A DNA stretch of 64,000 nt from Paguma larvata (taxonomy: Eukaryota > Chordata > Mammalia > Carnivora > Viverridae). Below the pieces are notes generated by a model, which was not told the DNA's origin, made no database searches, and saw only the letters and a program-made list of their open reading frames with translations. The DNA lies in the NCBI GenBank assembly GCA_030068075.1, contig CM057826.1, forward strand, positions 112,120,746 through 112,184,745. Direction: 5' to 3'. Shown here in pieces: positions 34,651 through 48,047 of this stretch (positions are counted from its first letter, which is position 1; the number at the start of each line of letters is the position of its first letter). The position numbers were made by a program, and so were the translations under genes.

Positions 34651-36555
34651 AGAGTGGAAGGATGGTCCCTGTGCTGGTATTTCTCTGAGGGAGTGAAATG
34701 AGGGATTTGTATCTGGTGGTGGGAAAGAGGTTGGCGATGGGGAGCAGCATCTCCAGGAGAAGCTGAGCACAGCATAGAACCCTACACAGGCACAAGTGCT
34801 TGACCCAGGAACCTTCAGAGACCCGTAGAAGGACTTGGTGGACCTCCCTCAAAATGTGGCATCCAGAAATGACAGCTTCATGAGATTGGGGGATTTGTAA
34901 CTATGGGACTTAGGTTATCTAATCTATTCTGAAGTTGGCATGATCCCTAAACTCACAAAATGAGTTTTTGGAAAGATTGAATCATATCATAGCCTAGTGG
35001 CAGAGTCCTTGAACCCCCACATACTCTTTGTCCCTTGCTCTGTTATGTTATGTGGAGTCATATTTACCTGTGGCATTTGCCACCTTCTCAGACACCCATT
35101 TTTTAGATCATTTAAGGGTAGAGCAAACACCTTACTGAAGAGTCGACAGAGAGAAAAATCTCATTTTTCAAACATATCAAAGTCTTGGTGGGGTCGGAAT
35201 GAAGAAGAAGCTGAGGAGGATCACATTTACAGACTTTTCCAACTCTTCTCCCATTACAAGAAGATGCTTCTTTGCAGGTGGGAAATAAAGCTGGAAGAGA
35301 AGCATCTCTAAAAGGAAGCCTAAGTCTGCATTCCAGCAAGACCCCACAGAGGAGCTGGCACTGAATTCCAGAGCTGCTAGAAATTATGCCGGATAGGAAT
35401 TTATAACCTTTAGTTTTCCTGACTCCTCTTAATGTGATTTTTCCCTGCAATGATATCTCCGAGTGATGAATAATTGACATAATATTCAACACATTTGAAG
35501 ATCGATGTGATCTTAAGGCTATCAATCTATCCATTTTAATGCTTCCTTTGCCCATATCCCCGATGGGCCCAGAGATGAATGGGGGAGGGGAGATCCTGCA
35601 AAGTCTGGTTGTGAAGGTGACAGAACAGCCTCAAATTATCGTGTTCCCAGGATTGTACGGGGGTGGGGAGAAGAACTTGGACTCAGCAGCACCTTGTTAA
35701 TGCTCCCTGGGGAGCCACTAGTCAGGCAGAGAGGCAGACCCCAGTGATGAATGGACTTCTCATGTCCTTATTCTTAGTGTCTTTTCTCTTCTGAGCCACA
35801 AGATGACTGGAAAAGAATACAAATGCAGAAACATACATAGATGCATTCGCACAGGCATGCGCGCGTGCACACACACACACACGCACGCACGCACACACAC
35901 ACACACAGAGGCTTGGCAAAATCCACCTTAGGTTCAAAAGCACTACTAGACTATTCAGTGTTTAGGTTAAAAAACAATAAATGACTGTAGGATGAGTTTT
36001 GTCTTTGGAGCAAGAGAGACAGGGAGAAGCTGTGAAATTTGGGAAACATGGTTATTTTCAACAAATCTTGAGTGAATATGAATACTTCTAAGCCTCCTTT
36101 AATTCTCAGGAATCATAAGACCAACCCAAGGACAAGCATATATTACAATGTTAGGCAGTTCATCAGCTTGCTTTTATGAATGGGATCCCAATAACTGATT
36201 TAACAGTAATAATAAAAAACCTCTTAGGCTTGAGAAGACCAACATGTATAAACACAAGATGCTGAGGTTACTCTTACAGTAATTATTCTTTTCCATAAAC
36301 TTTAACGTTTTTAGTAACCCTATGAAACCCATTTGCCCCCAGTGGCCATTGGAACTCCAAGCACATGTTGCTAACTCTAATTGTGCCATTTGGCAATCAT
36401 GATCTTAAACTCCTCGGCTAGTCTCAAGATGATTAGATCACTTATTTTTTAAAATAATCATGAATAGGATAGAGATTCATCTGATACAATTCTGAAATAT
36501 GAATTTCAGTCATTAGGGCAGATGTGATGGAAAATAAGTGATCGCTTATTCACAC
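34651..36555. other. Unique sequence, no gene seen
   Basis: About 1.9 kb with one microsatellite. Frames of 104 residues (34997-35311 plus) and 147 residues (35112-35555 minus) overlap on opposite strands and have no recognisable domain, so I leave both uncalled. Confidence 0.35.
35858..35908. repeat. (AC)n/(CG) mixed dinucleotide repeat
   Basis: gcgcgcgtg followed by two ac runs separated by (gcac)n units; about 50 bp. It produces the cysteine/valine-rich minus-strand frame at 35722-35943. Confidence 0.92.
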
Positions 36556-36730
36556 CAGACACTGTGTGCTTCATGCGTTGTCTCATAGAACCCTCACACC
36601 AAGGCAAAAAGTTCACTGTTAAACCTACTTTATAGATTTAAAAGATGAGGCTAAAAAGTATCGATCATCATATGCCCAGTAAGTGGCAGAACTTACTTGG
36701 CTCTTACTCCCTTGTCCTCTGTCATCCTGA
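36556..36730 (-). mobile_element. MIR SINE, minus strand
   Basis: cagacactgtgtgcttcatg, tctcatagaaccctcacacc, gatgaggctaaaaagtat and cagtaagtggcagaacttac follow the reverse MIR consensus. Confidence 0.75.
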
Positions 36731-38314
36731 CATAAAGCTCACGCCCTTGACAACCGTATTTTTGCATATAATTTCTAAGTAGCCTAACACAAACCCATTG
36801 TTTTAAAGGAAATGATGCATGGAAATCATCTGTAAGTTTATACTTTCTAACTTGTGCCCCCAAAAAGTTGCCATCAGCTTTTTTGTTTACTACAGTCCCA
36901 ACATAATAAAAATGATAGGCTCAGTGCTAACAATCCCAAGGGATGGACAACCAAAGGAACACAATCTTCTTTATTCGCCAGTTATATCAGAATTGACTGT
37001 TTGCTTCAAGAAATTTGGATCAATTAGCTTTGAGTATTCTATGAACCGTATCAACTTAAAGTCAAATTTATCTGTACCTACATGAGATTTTCTGGGATAA
37101 AGGTCTACAGCATTGGTGAGTTTCTCAAAAGGCTCTAGACACTAGAGATAGACAGTATTCAGATCTGGAACCAAGAAAAAATACCTAGAATTTCATCTTC
37201 CTTAGAATGAAGGAGGTACCCACCAACGAAGTAGCATTTCAGGGAATTAAAAAAGAAACTACATGAAACACACATGACTTTTAACTTAGTCATAACTGCA
37301 TACTTTTACTCATATAAACAATAGAGCTCTTCCTTCTTGGTTCCCCTCAAGCAATGCTTGAGACTTAGCCTTGTTCATAAAGATTCTGCTGTATCACTTT
37401 TGGCCTTGGGCAATCTTGGTGTTGTAGCAACACTTAGCTTACCCTAATCCACAATTATATTCTTGACCCCTTCGTTACTACTTAAGGAGTAGGAGTAAAA
37501 TTTCAAAGTATATTGTTAAGTAGGAAAAGTATAGTACTGAACAGCATGCCTGCTGTGTTTCCATTTGTCTGCTTTAAAGAAGAGAGGAGGACCAGGTAGC
37601 CGCAAGGGAAGAGAGACATATTTCTCTATTTTTGCATAGAACATCTCCTGAAGTTCACACAAGAAACTGCTAGCACTGGCCTCTCCTGAGGAAAACAAAT
37701 AAAGGACGTGTTTTACTGTTTACTTTCAAAACTTGATTTTTACACCATGTATAGCTTAGAAAAAACTTTCAGGGCAAATCAAAGAACAATCAAGTTGATC
37801 TTCATTTCCTTTTCAGCTAAATACATATTTATACTTTTCTTAACTGAAATGCATGCCACTGGAAGTCTAGCTAAAACCCAGTCATAGGAAGTTCAGGCCC
37901 ATGAACTGTCCTACTTGGTTCTTCAAGTTCAGAAAACTCTATCAATGAATCCAAAGCATTTAGAAATTCTGCTGTTAGTTCCAGTGGGTGTCAATCTGTA
38001 CATAACACCTTTTGTTTCAATGTTATAGGATAACGTGATCTATTTGAAGGTATTTCCACCAATAAAGAGATACCCACATTTAATTTAGATTTACCTAAAA
38101 TGGTGCTACCAAACAAATCTCTCAGGTGAGCTTTCAATCAAATGGATTCCTTCTGTGGACTCTAAGTTTGAATTTGAGGAGTCACAGACAACTTCTGATC
38201 TGTCATGACTCATTCCTCTGCCACATAAATGTCTTTCTTTTGATATTAATTCTAAAAAGCATCTCATATTCAGAAGTGTTAAAACGGAGGTGAAGAGTAG
38301 AACACAACACACCC
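36731..38314. other. Repeat-free stretch, no gene seen
   Basis: About 1.6 kb of AT-rich unique sequence without any insertion I recognise, unusual in this dense window. The 88-residue frame at 36819-37085 has no known motif. Confidence 0.4.
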
Positions 38315-39010
38315 ACCAGAATAAAAAAAATTAAAGATAGTATCAAGTGGGGTCAAGGATACAGAGCAATTGGAACTTTCACATACTTCCAGTGAGAAAA
38401 TAGAATGGCACAACCACTGTAAAAACAGTTAGGCAGCTTTGAATCAAGTTAAATAACACCTACCCACTGACCCAGAAATTTCACTCTGGAGTATATTCCT
38501 AAGAGAAATGAGTGTATATGTTCACAAAACACACATACGAGAATAGCCGTAGCATTATTATGCATAATAACCAAAGACAAAATGATTCAAATATCCACAA
38601 GCAAGAGAATAAAAGAACTATGGAATATCTGTACAATAGAACACTTCTCAACAATAAAAAAGGACTTCTATAGGCAACTATCTGAGGATCAAAAACATTA
38701 TATTGAGTTAAAGAAATCAGTCACCAAAAAAGAAGTGTAAAGCATATGTTTCTATTTATATGCAGTTCAAATCTAGGCCAAAATCCTCCCCAGTGATAGG
38801 TATCCTAGTAGCAACTGCTTCTAGTGGAAAGGAGGGAGTGCCTGCAAAAGGAAATAAGGGAAGATTCTGAAGTGATGGAAAAATTCTGCATCTAAATCTG
38901 GGTGATGATTACTGAGATGTATGCATTTGTCAAAATTCATCAAGTCATACATTTAAAATTTGTGCATTTTACTCCATGAAAATTATTCCTCAATAAAGTA
39001 TTGCTAGCAT
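38315..39010 (+). mobile_element. Old L1M 3' end
   Basis: ORF2 C-terminal and 3'UTR wording in order: actttcacatacttccagtg, aaatttcactctggagtat, agccgtagcattattatgc, caaatatccacaagcaagag, tactccatgaaaattattcc, tcaataaagt. Old and product-free; target-site duplication lost. Confidence 0.8.
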
Positions 39011-39439
39011 TGAAAAAATGCTAAGAAATCGTATTTCACAATTGAGTGAATGTGTTATACAGTTTGTGAATACCTAATCCCCCAAAAATGAGACTGAAAA
39101 AGAGAAATCTGAGCAATCTTAAAAGCAATGAAATACGAATTCAGTAAATGCAAATATCATCTCAGTTCTGAATTTACTTGACTCTGGCCATTTTCCTTCT
39201 TTTCTGTGTTTTGGAACAGCTGGACTACATTAGTACGTTTGTCTGGAGATCCTAATCTTTGAAAATCTGATTCAAGTGATGACCCAAAGTCTAGAAAAAT
39301 GACTATACTTACACTACTTTGTAAAGATCCCAGAGGGTCATAAATGATCTGAAGGCCATCTACAGATGCCAAGGTAGGCTAGAGATATGTGTTTTTCAGA
39401 CTCTCCAAATTCAGAGGTTCCCTGTTAAAGCTATTCTTT

Positions 39440-39658
39440 GTTGTTTTTTTTTAATATTTGTAATGTTTATTTTTGAGAGAGAGAGACAGAGCATGAGCAG
39501 GGGAGGGGCAGAGAGAAAGGGAGACACAGAATTCAAAGCAGGCTCCAGGCTCTGAGCTGTCAGCACAGAGCCGGATGCAGGGCTCAAATTCATGAACTGC
39601 GAGACTATAACCTGAGCCAAAGTCAGTTGCTTAACTGACTGACCCACCTACGTGCCCC
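39440..39658 (-). mobile_element. SINEC_Fc-type SINE, minus strand
   Basis: T-rich left end, tttatttttgagagagagag, ggctctgagctgtcagcac, and head side ctgactgacccacctacgtg. Moderately diverged; no clear duplication. Confidence 0.92.
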
Positions 39659-39988
39659 AAACCTTTGAAGAAGGTTTCTTACCTTTGAAACCAAACCAAT
39701 GGCCTCTAAAATGCAAACTGGTCCCTTGAAGTATGGAAATACATATTATTTTGGTTTAAAAAAAAAAGCATTTGTGCCTTACGAATATTTGACCTATATG
39801 GAATCAGTAAGAGACATACAATTTATAAATAAATACATATAAGCTAGAGTTTTCTGCCCAAACTTTTCATGTAAAAATATATGATCTAAAAGTATGGAAC
39901 TTTTAGATCTTTGACTTTTTCAGACCTTTGAATTTCATGAAATCTCTCAACCTAACCCCAAAACGGAGATCCATATGTTTGGAGGGTT

Positions 39989-40008
39989 TTGTTGTTGTTG
40001 TTGTTTTC
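39989..40008. repeat. (GTT)n trinucleotide run
   Basis: Five to six gtt units in unique sequence. Confidence 0.8.
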
Positions 40009-40077
40009 TATGTTTTCTTGGGGGTGGGGGAAAAGCACAATTCCTTACCTTTACTATAATTTAATTAAAATGACAAG

Positions 40078-40212
40078 AAGGGGCATCTGGCTGGCTCAGT
40101 TGGTGGAGAATGCTTGATCTCATGGGTCATGAGTTCAAGGCCCACATTGGGCATAGAGCTTACTTAAATAAAATAAAATAAAATAAAACAAAACAAAATA
40201 AAATAAAATAGG
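40078..40212 (+). mobile_element. Short SINEC-type SINE with (AAAAT)n tail
   Basis: A tRNA-like head (gggcatctggctggctcagttgg) joins quickly to cccacattgggcatagagcttac and an (aaaat)n/(aaaac)n tail. It lacks the roughly 90-bp CT-rich body of the felid long form, so it belongs to a shorter carnivore subfamily. Confidence 0.85.
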
Positions 40213-42639
40213 TAGGAAGGACATAGTCTCTGTAATAATAAAACAAAACCAGAAAGAAAACTTTGAAACAAATTCAGCTTTATTAGCAGCTAAAGATATT
40301 CGTTTGATATAGAGGAGCCTGGGAAGATGGCAAAGAAGGAGCAAACTAAGCTCACCTCCTCCCATGGATATATCTAAATAAGAGCGACAACAGGGCAACT
40401 AACCCAGAAAACTTCAAGACTGGCAGTACAGAGTCTCCACAGTTAACTGTGGAGAGAAGGCCAGACTGAAAATGGTAGGAGAGGTGGAAACTCTAAAGGG
40501 AACCAAACTTACAGCAAGACTAACCACAAATGGGAAGCATACCACAAACATGGAGAAGGAAGAGGAAGAGACCTCACACTAGGCACCCCAGACACAGGGG
40601 ACCTGCACTGGGAAAACAAGTCCCCATAATATTTGGCTTTGAAAACCAGTGGGACTTAACTTCTTGAGTTTATACGACCAATGGATCTTAACTCCAGGTA
40701 CTTCAAAAATCAGCCAGCTTGGCTCTGGGATAGCTACAGGGAGACAGGAAACAGTTTCCACCCTGAAAAAGACAGCATAACAACAACCCCACTGAGACAG
40801 AGCATAGAAACTGCAGTATGAAAAGCACCTGGAGACTACACGAAAAATATTTATTTATTTATTAATCTTGGAACATGTTCTGGAGGGGCAAGCATCTTTA
40901 GGAGCCTTCTACAAGAACAAAAGAGTTGTCAGGTGCCATTTGTCCCCATCCCCACAACCAAGATAAGCAGACACCAGCAGGAGCCAGCTCACTCTACCTA
41001 GCTTGCTAATGCCATATCCCACCTCATATTCTCCTGCAATCAACCCCCTCCAACCCCTCCAAAGCAACCATGACAGCAACCAGTGCCCCAAAGTGACTCC
41101 TACCCTAGGGAGAAGGGAAGGTAACCATATACACACCATTTCAACTACAGCCACACCAGCAGGGTAGAGACAGACATCTGGTCTGAATGCAGGCCATACC
41201 ACCAACAAAAGCCTTTCAGAGGACAATGCAGGAGAGTGTCATACAGTTGAGTATGACTACAGCCCCCACAAATAGGTTCAGGGTAAGCACCTGCTTTAAC
41301 CAAACTATAACCCGAAGAAGACCCAGATTGCCACTTTGACAGCAGAGGGATTACACTCCACCCTCAAGAGGAAAATAGCCATTGCAGATGACCAGACCAA
41401 AGGCAAATGTGGCTCAGCCACAACAATAGAGTGCATGAAATACACAAAGAAGACACCCCTTAAGTACCTGGTTTTCCTCAACAGGGAGCAGTGTCCTACA
41501 AAGCACTACTGAATCTCTTCTTCACAAGGCCACTACTTAAAAGATCAGGAGACAGAGCTGACATTTCTAACACATAGAAACAAAAACAGAGTTAGACAAA
41601 ATGAGGAGACAGAGGGTTATGTCTCAAATGAAAGGAACAGGACAAAATCACAGCAAAAGAGCTAATCAAAATGAAGATAAGCAACATGCCTGATAGAGAA
41701 TTCAAATAATAGTCATAAGGATACTTAGTAGTCTTGAGAAAAGAGTGGAGGGTGTCAGTGAGATCTTCAACCAAGAGATAAAAAATATAAAAATGAATCC
41801 GAGATTAAGAACTCTAAACAGAGAAGATCAATAGTAGATTAAAGGAAGGAGAAAAATGTATTAGTGAGTTGGAAGACAGAATAATGAAAAGCTACCAAGC
41901 TGAACAGTAAAAAGAAAGAAGAATAATAAAAAATGAGAATAGGCTGAGGAAATTCAGTGACATCATCAAGTGGAATAACATTCACATTATATAGATCCTA
42001 AAAGAAGAGAGAGAAAAGGGGGCACAAAAGTGACTTGAAGAAATAATAGCTGAAAATGCCCCTAACCTGGAGAAGGAAACAGACATCCAGATCCAGGAGT
42101 CACAGAGAGCCCCCAACAAAATCAACCCAAGGAGGACCACATGAGACACGTAATAATTAAAATGGCAAGAAGTTGTGAAAAAGAGGGAATTTTTAAAGCA
42201 AGAGAAAGAATAGTTACATACAAAAGAAACCCTGTAAGGCTATCTGATAGTTTTCAACAGAAATTTTGCAGGCCAGAAGGTAGTGTCATGATATATTCAA
42301 AGCACTAAAATGAAAGAAACCTGCAACCAAGAATGTTCTAGTCAGCAAGGTAATTATTCAGAATAGAAGGAGAGACAGAGTTCCTGAAATAAGAGTTAAA
42401 GGAGTTCATCACCACTAAATGATCCTTACATGAAATATTAAAGGGAATTCTTTGAGTAGAAAAAAATATCAGTATCAGGAATAAGAAAGTAAGGAAAGGA
42501 AAAGTTTCACAGGTAAATACTAATAAGTAGTAGATTAACCACTTATAAAACCAGTACAGAGATTAAAGCACAAAAGATATAAAATAAATTATGCCTAAAA
42601 AATCAGTCAAATAATTCACAAAATGAAAGGAATAAAGTA

Positions 42640-42750
42640 TGGGGTGCCTGCTTGACTCAGTCATTAGAGTATACAACTCTTGATCTCAGGATCCTGACTT
42701 TAGGCACCAAGCTGGGTGTAGAACTTACTTTAAAAAAAGGGAAAAAAAAG
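42640..42750 (+). mobile_element. Short SINEC-type SINE inside L1
   Basis: Reads ggggtgcctgcttgactcagtc, then caactcttgatctcaggatcc and ctgggtgtagaacttacttt, the short carnivore SINE form without CT-rich body. Confidence 0.8.
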
Positions 42751-43445
42751 ATTCTAAGTAGGACATCATGTACATAAAACCTGGGGTTGGAGGAAAGAGT
42801 GAAAATTTAGTGCTTTTATGATGGGTTCAAACTTAAGCAATTATCAACTTAATATAGACGGCTAATATGCAAAGGATGTTATATATAAACTTAATGGTAA
42901 CCATAAATCAAAATTCTGTAACATATATGGAAAATAATAAAGAAAAAAAGCCTATTACTAAGGAAGGCCATCAAACTACCAGGAAAGAGAGCAAGAGAAA
43001 AAAATAACAGAGCTACAAAAGCAACTATAAAATGGCAAAAAAACAAAAGCAACAAAACAACAAAAAACAAACAAAAGCAACAAAATGGCAGTAAGTACCT
43101 AATTATCAATAATTACATTAAATGTAAATAAACTAAATGCTCCAATCAAATTACATAGGGTGACTGCATAGATTAAAAAAAATGACTCATCCATATGCTG
43201 CCTACAAAAAAATTCACTTCAGACACAGACACATGAAGATTGAAATTGAAGGGATGGAAAAACATTTATCATGCAAAGTGAGACTAAAATAAAGATAGGG
43301 TAGCAATACTTCTGTAAGACAAAATAGACTTTAAATCAAAGACTGTAACAAACTGAATTCAATAATACATTTAAAAAAATTATACACCATGATAAAGTGG
43401 GATTTAGTCCAAGGATGCAAGAATGATTCAAAATTCACAAATCAG

Positions 43446-43568
43446 AGTCATCTGGCTTGGTCAGTTGGTAGAGCATCCAAGTCTTGATCAGAGTCATGAG
43501 TTCGAGCCCCACACTGAGTGCAGAGATTACTTAAAAATAAATAAATTGAATTAATTAATATAAAAAAA
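43446..43568 (+). mobile_element. Short SINEC-type SINE inside L1 ORF2
   Basis: tctggcttggtcagttggta head, gagttcgagccccacactg B-box region and gagattacttaaaaataaat tail. Short form, as at 42640. Confidence 0.85.
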
Positions 43569-45878
43569 CTTCACACATCAATTGATGTGATACATAACAT
43601 TAACAAAACCAAGGATAAAAACATATGATGACCTCATTACACACAGAAAACATATTTGACAAAGTACAACATCCTTTCAGATAGAAAAAAAAAATCCTCA
43701 ACAAAGGAGGTTTAAAGGGAACGTATCTAAACACAATAAAGGCCATATAAGAAAACCCACAACTAACAACATTCTCAAAAGTGAAACACTGAGAGCTTAT
43801 CCTCTAAGATCAGGAATAAGACAAGGATGTCCTCTCACCACTTTTATTCAGCATAGTACTAGAAGTCCTAGCCACAGCAATCAGACAAGAACTAAAAATC
43901 ATCAAATTGTTAAAGAAAAAGGAAGTTTTTCCTATTTGCAGATGACATGATACTATATATAGAAATCCTAACTACTCTACCAAAAACTACTAGAACCGAA
44001 AAATGAATTCAGTAAAGTCACAGTATACAAAGTGGATGTACAGAAATTCATTCCATTTCTATACACTAATAATGAACCAGCAGAAAGAGAAATAAAGAAA
44101 ATAATCCCATTTACAATCACACCAAAAATAATAAAATACCTAGGGATAAATTTAACCAAGGTGGTAAAAGGCTAGTACTCAAAAAACCATACAACACTGA
44201 TGAAGGAAATTGAAGATGACACAAACAAATGGTAAGATATACCATGGTCATGAATTAGGGGAAAAAATATTATTAAACTACCCAAAGAAGTCTATAGATT
44301 CAATGCAATGTCTATTAAAATACCAAAAGCATTTTTCATAGAACAAGAGCAAATAATCTTAAAATTTGTTTGGAATCACAAAGGATCTGAAGGCCAAAGC
44401 AATCTGGAGAAAGAACAACAAAGCTGGAGTTATCATAATCTCAGATTTCAAGATATACTACAAACCTACAGTAAGCAAAACAGAATGTTCTGGCAGAAAA
44501 ATAGAGATCAAGAGAAAAGAATACAGAATCCAAAAATACAACAATACACCCACAATTATATGGTCAATTAACCTCAACAAAGGAGGCAAGAATATGCAAT
44601 GGGAAAAAGACAGTCTCTTCAACAAATGGTTCCAGAAAAACTGGAAAGGTGCATCCCAAAGAAGAAAACTGGACCACTTTATTACACCATATACAAAAAT
44701 AAACTCAAAATAGATTAAAGTCCTAAATGTGAGACCTAAAACCATCAAATTTCTAGAAGAAAACAAAGACGGAAATTCCTTTAACATCAACTGTAGAAAT
44801 GTTTTCCTGGATATGTCTCCTGTGGCAAGAGAAATAAAACCAAAATCAAACTATTGTGGCTATACTGAAAGAAAAGGTTTTTGCATACCATAAGAAACCA
44901 GCTGTAACAAACCATCAACAAAATGAAAAGGCAACATAGTGAATGAGAGAAAATATATGCAAACAATAGATCTGATTAGGGGCTAGTATCCATAATATAT
45001 ACAGGATTTATTCACCTCAACACTAAAAATAATCCTATTTAAAAATGGGCAGAGGACCTGCATAGATATTTTTCCAAAGAAGACATCCAGATGGCCAACA
45101 GACACATGAAAAGATGCCCAACATCACTCATTATCAGGGAAATGCAAACTAAAATACAGTGAGTTACCCCTTCACACCTATCACAATGGCTAAAATAAAA
45201 AACAAAAAATAACAAGAGTTGGCAAGGTTGGAGAGAAAAAGGAACCCTCATGTACTGTTGGTGGGAATGTAAAATGGCGCATCCTCTGTGGAAAACACAG
45301 GTTCCTCAAAAAATTAAAAATTGAATTAACTGCAATCCCTAGTAAAATACCAACAGCAATTTTCAAAGAGCTAGAACAATCCCAAAATGTGTATGGAACC
45401 AAAAAAGACCCCAAAAAGTCAAAGTATCCTTGAAAAAAGAAAAAGCAAGAGGCATCACAATTCTGGACTTCAAATTATATTATAAAGCTGTAGCTACCAT
45501 AACAGTATAATACTGACACAAAAATAGACGCATAGTTCCACAGAATAGAATAGAAAACCCAGAAATGAACCCACAACTACATGGTCAATTAACCTTCAAC
45601 AAAACAGGGAATAATATCCAAAGGGAAAAAGACAGTATCTTCCACAAATTATGTTGGGAAAACTGGACAGCAAATGCAGAAGAATGAAACTGAACCACTT
45701 TCTCATATCAGGCACAAAAATAAATTCAAAATGAATGAAAGATCAAAATGTTATACTTGAAAGATAAAAATCCTAGAAGAGAACACAGGCAGTAATTTCT
45801 TTGACAATGGCCAAAGCAACTTCTGTCTAGATAGGTCTCCTAAAGCAAGGGAAATAAAAGCAAAAAGAATCTATTGAG

Positions 45879-45984
45879 GGAGGGAGATGGGCTAAATGAG
45901 TAAGGGGCATTAAGGAATCTACTCTTGAAATCATTATTGCACTATATGCTAACTAAATTGGATGTAAATTTTTTTAATTAAAAA
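45879..45984 (+). mobile_element. Very short L1 3'-end insertion
   Basis: About 100 bp matching the last part of an L1 3'UTR (ggaatctactcttgaaatca, actatatgctaactaa, ggatgtaaatt) plus an A-rich tail. A perfect 17-bp target-site duplication, aaaaagaatctattgag, lies at 45862-45878 and 45985-46001. Confidence 0.94.
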
Positions 45985-46977
45985 AAAAAGAATCTATTGA
46001 GACTACATCAAAATAAAAAGCTTCTGCAGAGTGAGGGAAACAGTCAATAAAACCAAAAGGCAACCTAAGGAATGGGATGAGATATTTGCAAATGACATAT
46101 CCAATAAAGGCTTAGTACCCAAAATATATAAAGAACTTACAAAACTCAATACCTCACAAATTGGATAATCCAACTTAAAAAACGGCAGAAGACATGAACA
46201 GACATTTTTCCAAAGAAGACATTCAGATGGCAAACAGACACATGAAAAGTCACTCAACATCACTCATCATCACAGAAAAGCAAATCAAAACCACAATGAG
46301 ATATCACCTCACATCTGTAAGAATGGCTAAAATCAACAACACAAGAAACAAATGGTGTTGGCAAGGATGTGGAGAAAGGGGGATCCTCTTGCACTGTTGG
46401 TTGGAATGCAAACTGGGGCAGCCACTGCCGAAAACAGTATGGAGATTCCTCAAAAAGTTACAAATAGAACTACTCTACGATCCAGCAATTTCACTACTGG
46501 ATATTTACCCAAAGAATATAAAAACACAAATTCAAAGGGATACATGCGCCGATGTTTATAGCAGCATTATCTACAATAGCCAAATTAAGGAGACAGCCCA
46601 AGTGTCCATCGATTGATGACTGACTGAAGAAGACATGATTGCACACACACAGACACACACACATGCACATGCACATTAACACACTGGAATATTATTCAGC
46701 CATAAAAAAGAGTGAAATCTTGCCATTTGCAATGACATGGATGGAGTTAGAGAATATTATGCTAAGTGAAATAAGTCAGTCAGAAAAAGACAAATACCAT
46801 ATTATTTCACTCTTATGTGGAATTTAAGAAACAAAACAAACAAACAAAGGGGGAAGAAAGGGACAAACCAAAAAAACAGACTGTTAACTATGTAGAACAA
46901 ACAGATAGTTAGCAGAGGGGAGGTGGGTAGTGGGAATGGGTGAAATATGTGATGGGGATTAAGAGTACATTTATCTT

Positions 46978-48047
46978 TTTTTTTTAATTTTATAATAGTT
47001 TATTTTCAAATTAGTTTACATATAACACCCAGTGTTCATCCCAACATGTGCTCTTTTTAATGCCCATCACCCCCTCTCCCCCCTCCCTCATCCCCCTCAC
47101 CCTCAGTTTGTTCTTAGTCTTTGAGAGTCTCATGTTTTATCTCCTTCCCTCTCTGTGTCTTTTTTTTTCTTTCCCCTCTTCCCCTCCTCCTGGTTTTTGC
47201 TTAGTCTCACAAAGTCCACCTATTCGTGGAAACATGATATCTGTCTTTTTCTGACTGACTTATTTCACTTAACATAATACCCTCCAGTTCCATCCATGTT
47301 GCTACACATGGCCAGATTTCATTTTTTCTCATTGCCACATAGTAGTCCATTGTATATATGTACCACATCTTCTTTATCCACTCGTCAGTTGATGGGCACT
47401 TGGTTTCTTTCCATGATTTGGCTATTGTCGAAAGTGCTGCTATGAACATTGGGGTACACGTGCTCCTATGCATCAGCATTCCTGTGTCTCTTGGGTAGAT
47501 TCCTAGCCGTGCTACTGCTGGGTCATAGGGTAGCTCTATTTTCATTTTTTTGAGGAATCTCCACACCGTTTTCCAAAGTGGCTGCACAAGTTTGCATTCC
47601 CACCAACAGTGTAGGAGGGTGCCTACTTCTCCACATCCTCGCCAGCATCTATAGTTTCCTGATGTGTTCATTTTAGCCACTCTGACTGGTGTGAGGTGGT
47701 ATCGCAGTGTGGTTTTGATTTGTCTCCAAAGGCAAGGGAATTAAAAGCAAAGATGAACTATTGGGACCTCATCAAGATAAAAAAGCTTCTGCACAGCAAA
47801 AGAAACAACCAACAAAACGAATAGGCAACCAACGGAATGGGAAAAGATCATCGCAAATGACATATCAGATAAAGGACTAATATCTAAAATCTATAAAGAA
47901 CTTACCAAACTCCACACCCGAAAAACAAACAACCCAGTGAAGAAATGAGCGGAAGATATGAATAGACACTTCTCCAAAGAGGACATTCAGATGGCCAACA
48001 GACACATGAAATGATGCTCAATGTCACTCATCATCAGAGAAATACAA
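46978..48047 (-). mobile_element. Young L1 insertion with inverted 5' end
   Basis: Perfect 17-bp target-site duplications, aagagtacatttatctt, at 46961-46977 and 48048-48064. From 46978 to about 47726 it is minus-strand L1: A tail, 3'UTR, then ORF2 C-terminus as an open 157-residue stretch (47207-47680) with the usual CWWECK...W.FL and MDYY-type motifs. From about 47727 to 48047 it is plus-strand ORF2 from just upstream. The two parts meet almost without loss in L1 coordinates. This is classic twin priming. Least decayed L1 in the window. Confidence 0.96.

Larger units (their letters stand above)
40313..45326 (+). mobile_element. L1 with 5'UTR, decayed, 3' end replaced
   Basis: Starts at the typical L1 head gaggagcctgggaagatggc. 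5'UTR runs to about 41590, ORF1-like sequence follows (41600-42460), and ORF2 from about 43080. At about 43355 endonuclease-side sequence jumps to RT-side sequence, an internal loss of more than 1 kb. The element stops at 45326 after ttcctcaaaaaattaaaaat, where another L1 copy begins about 1 kb further upstream in ORF2 terms. Two short SINEs interrupt it. All frames are broken. Confidence 0.85.

Noticed and set aside
35112..35555. 147-residue minus-strand frame
   Set aside because: Overlapped by an opposite-strand frame, with no motif and no promoter or splice evidence.
47207..47680. 157-residue minus-strand frame
   Set aside because: C-terminal part of L1 ORF2 in the twin-primed insertion; no complete ORF2.
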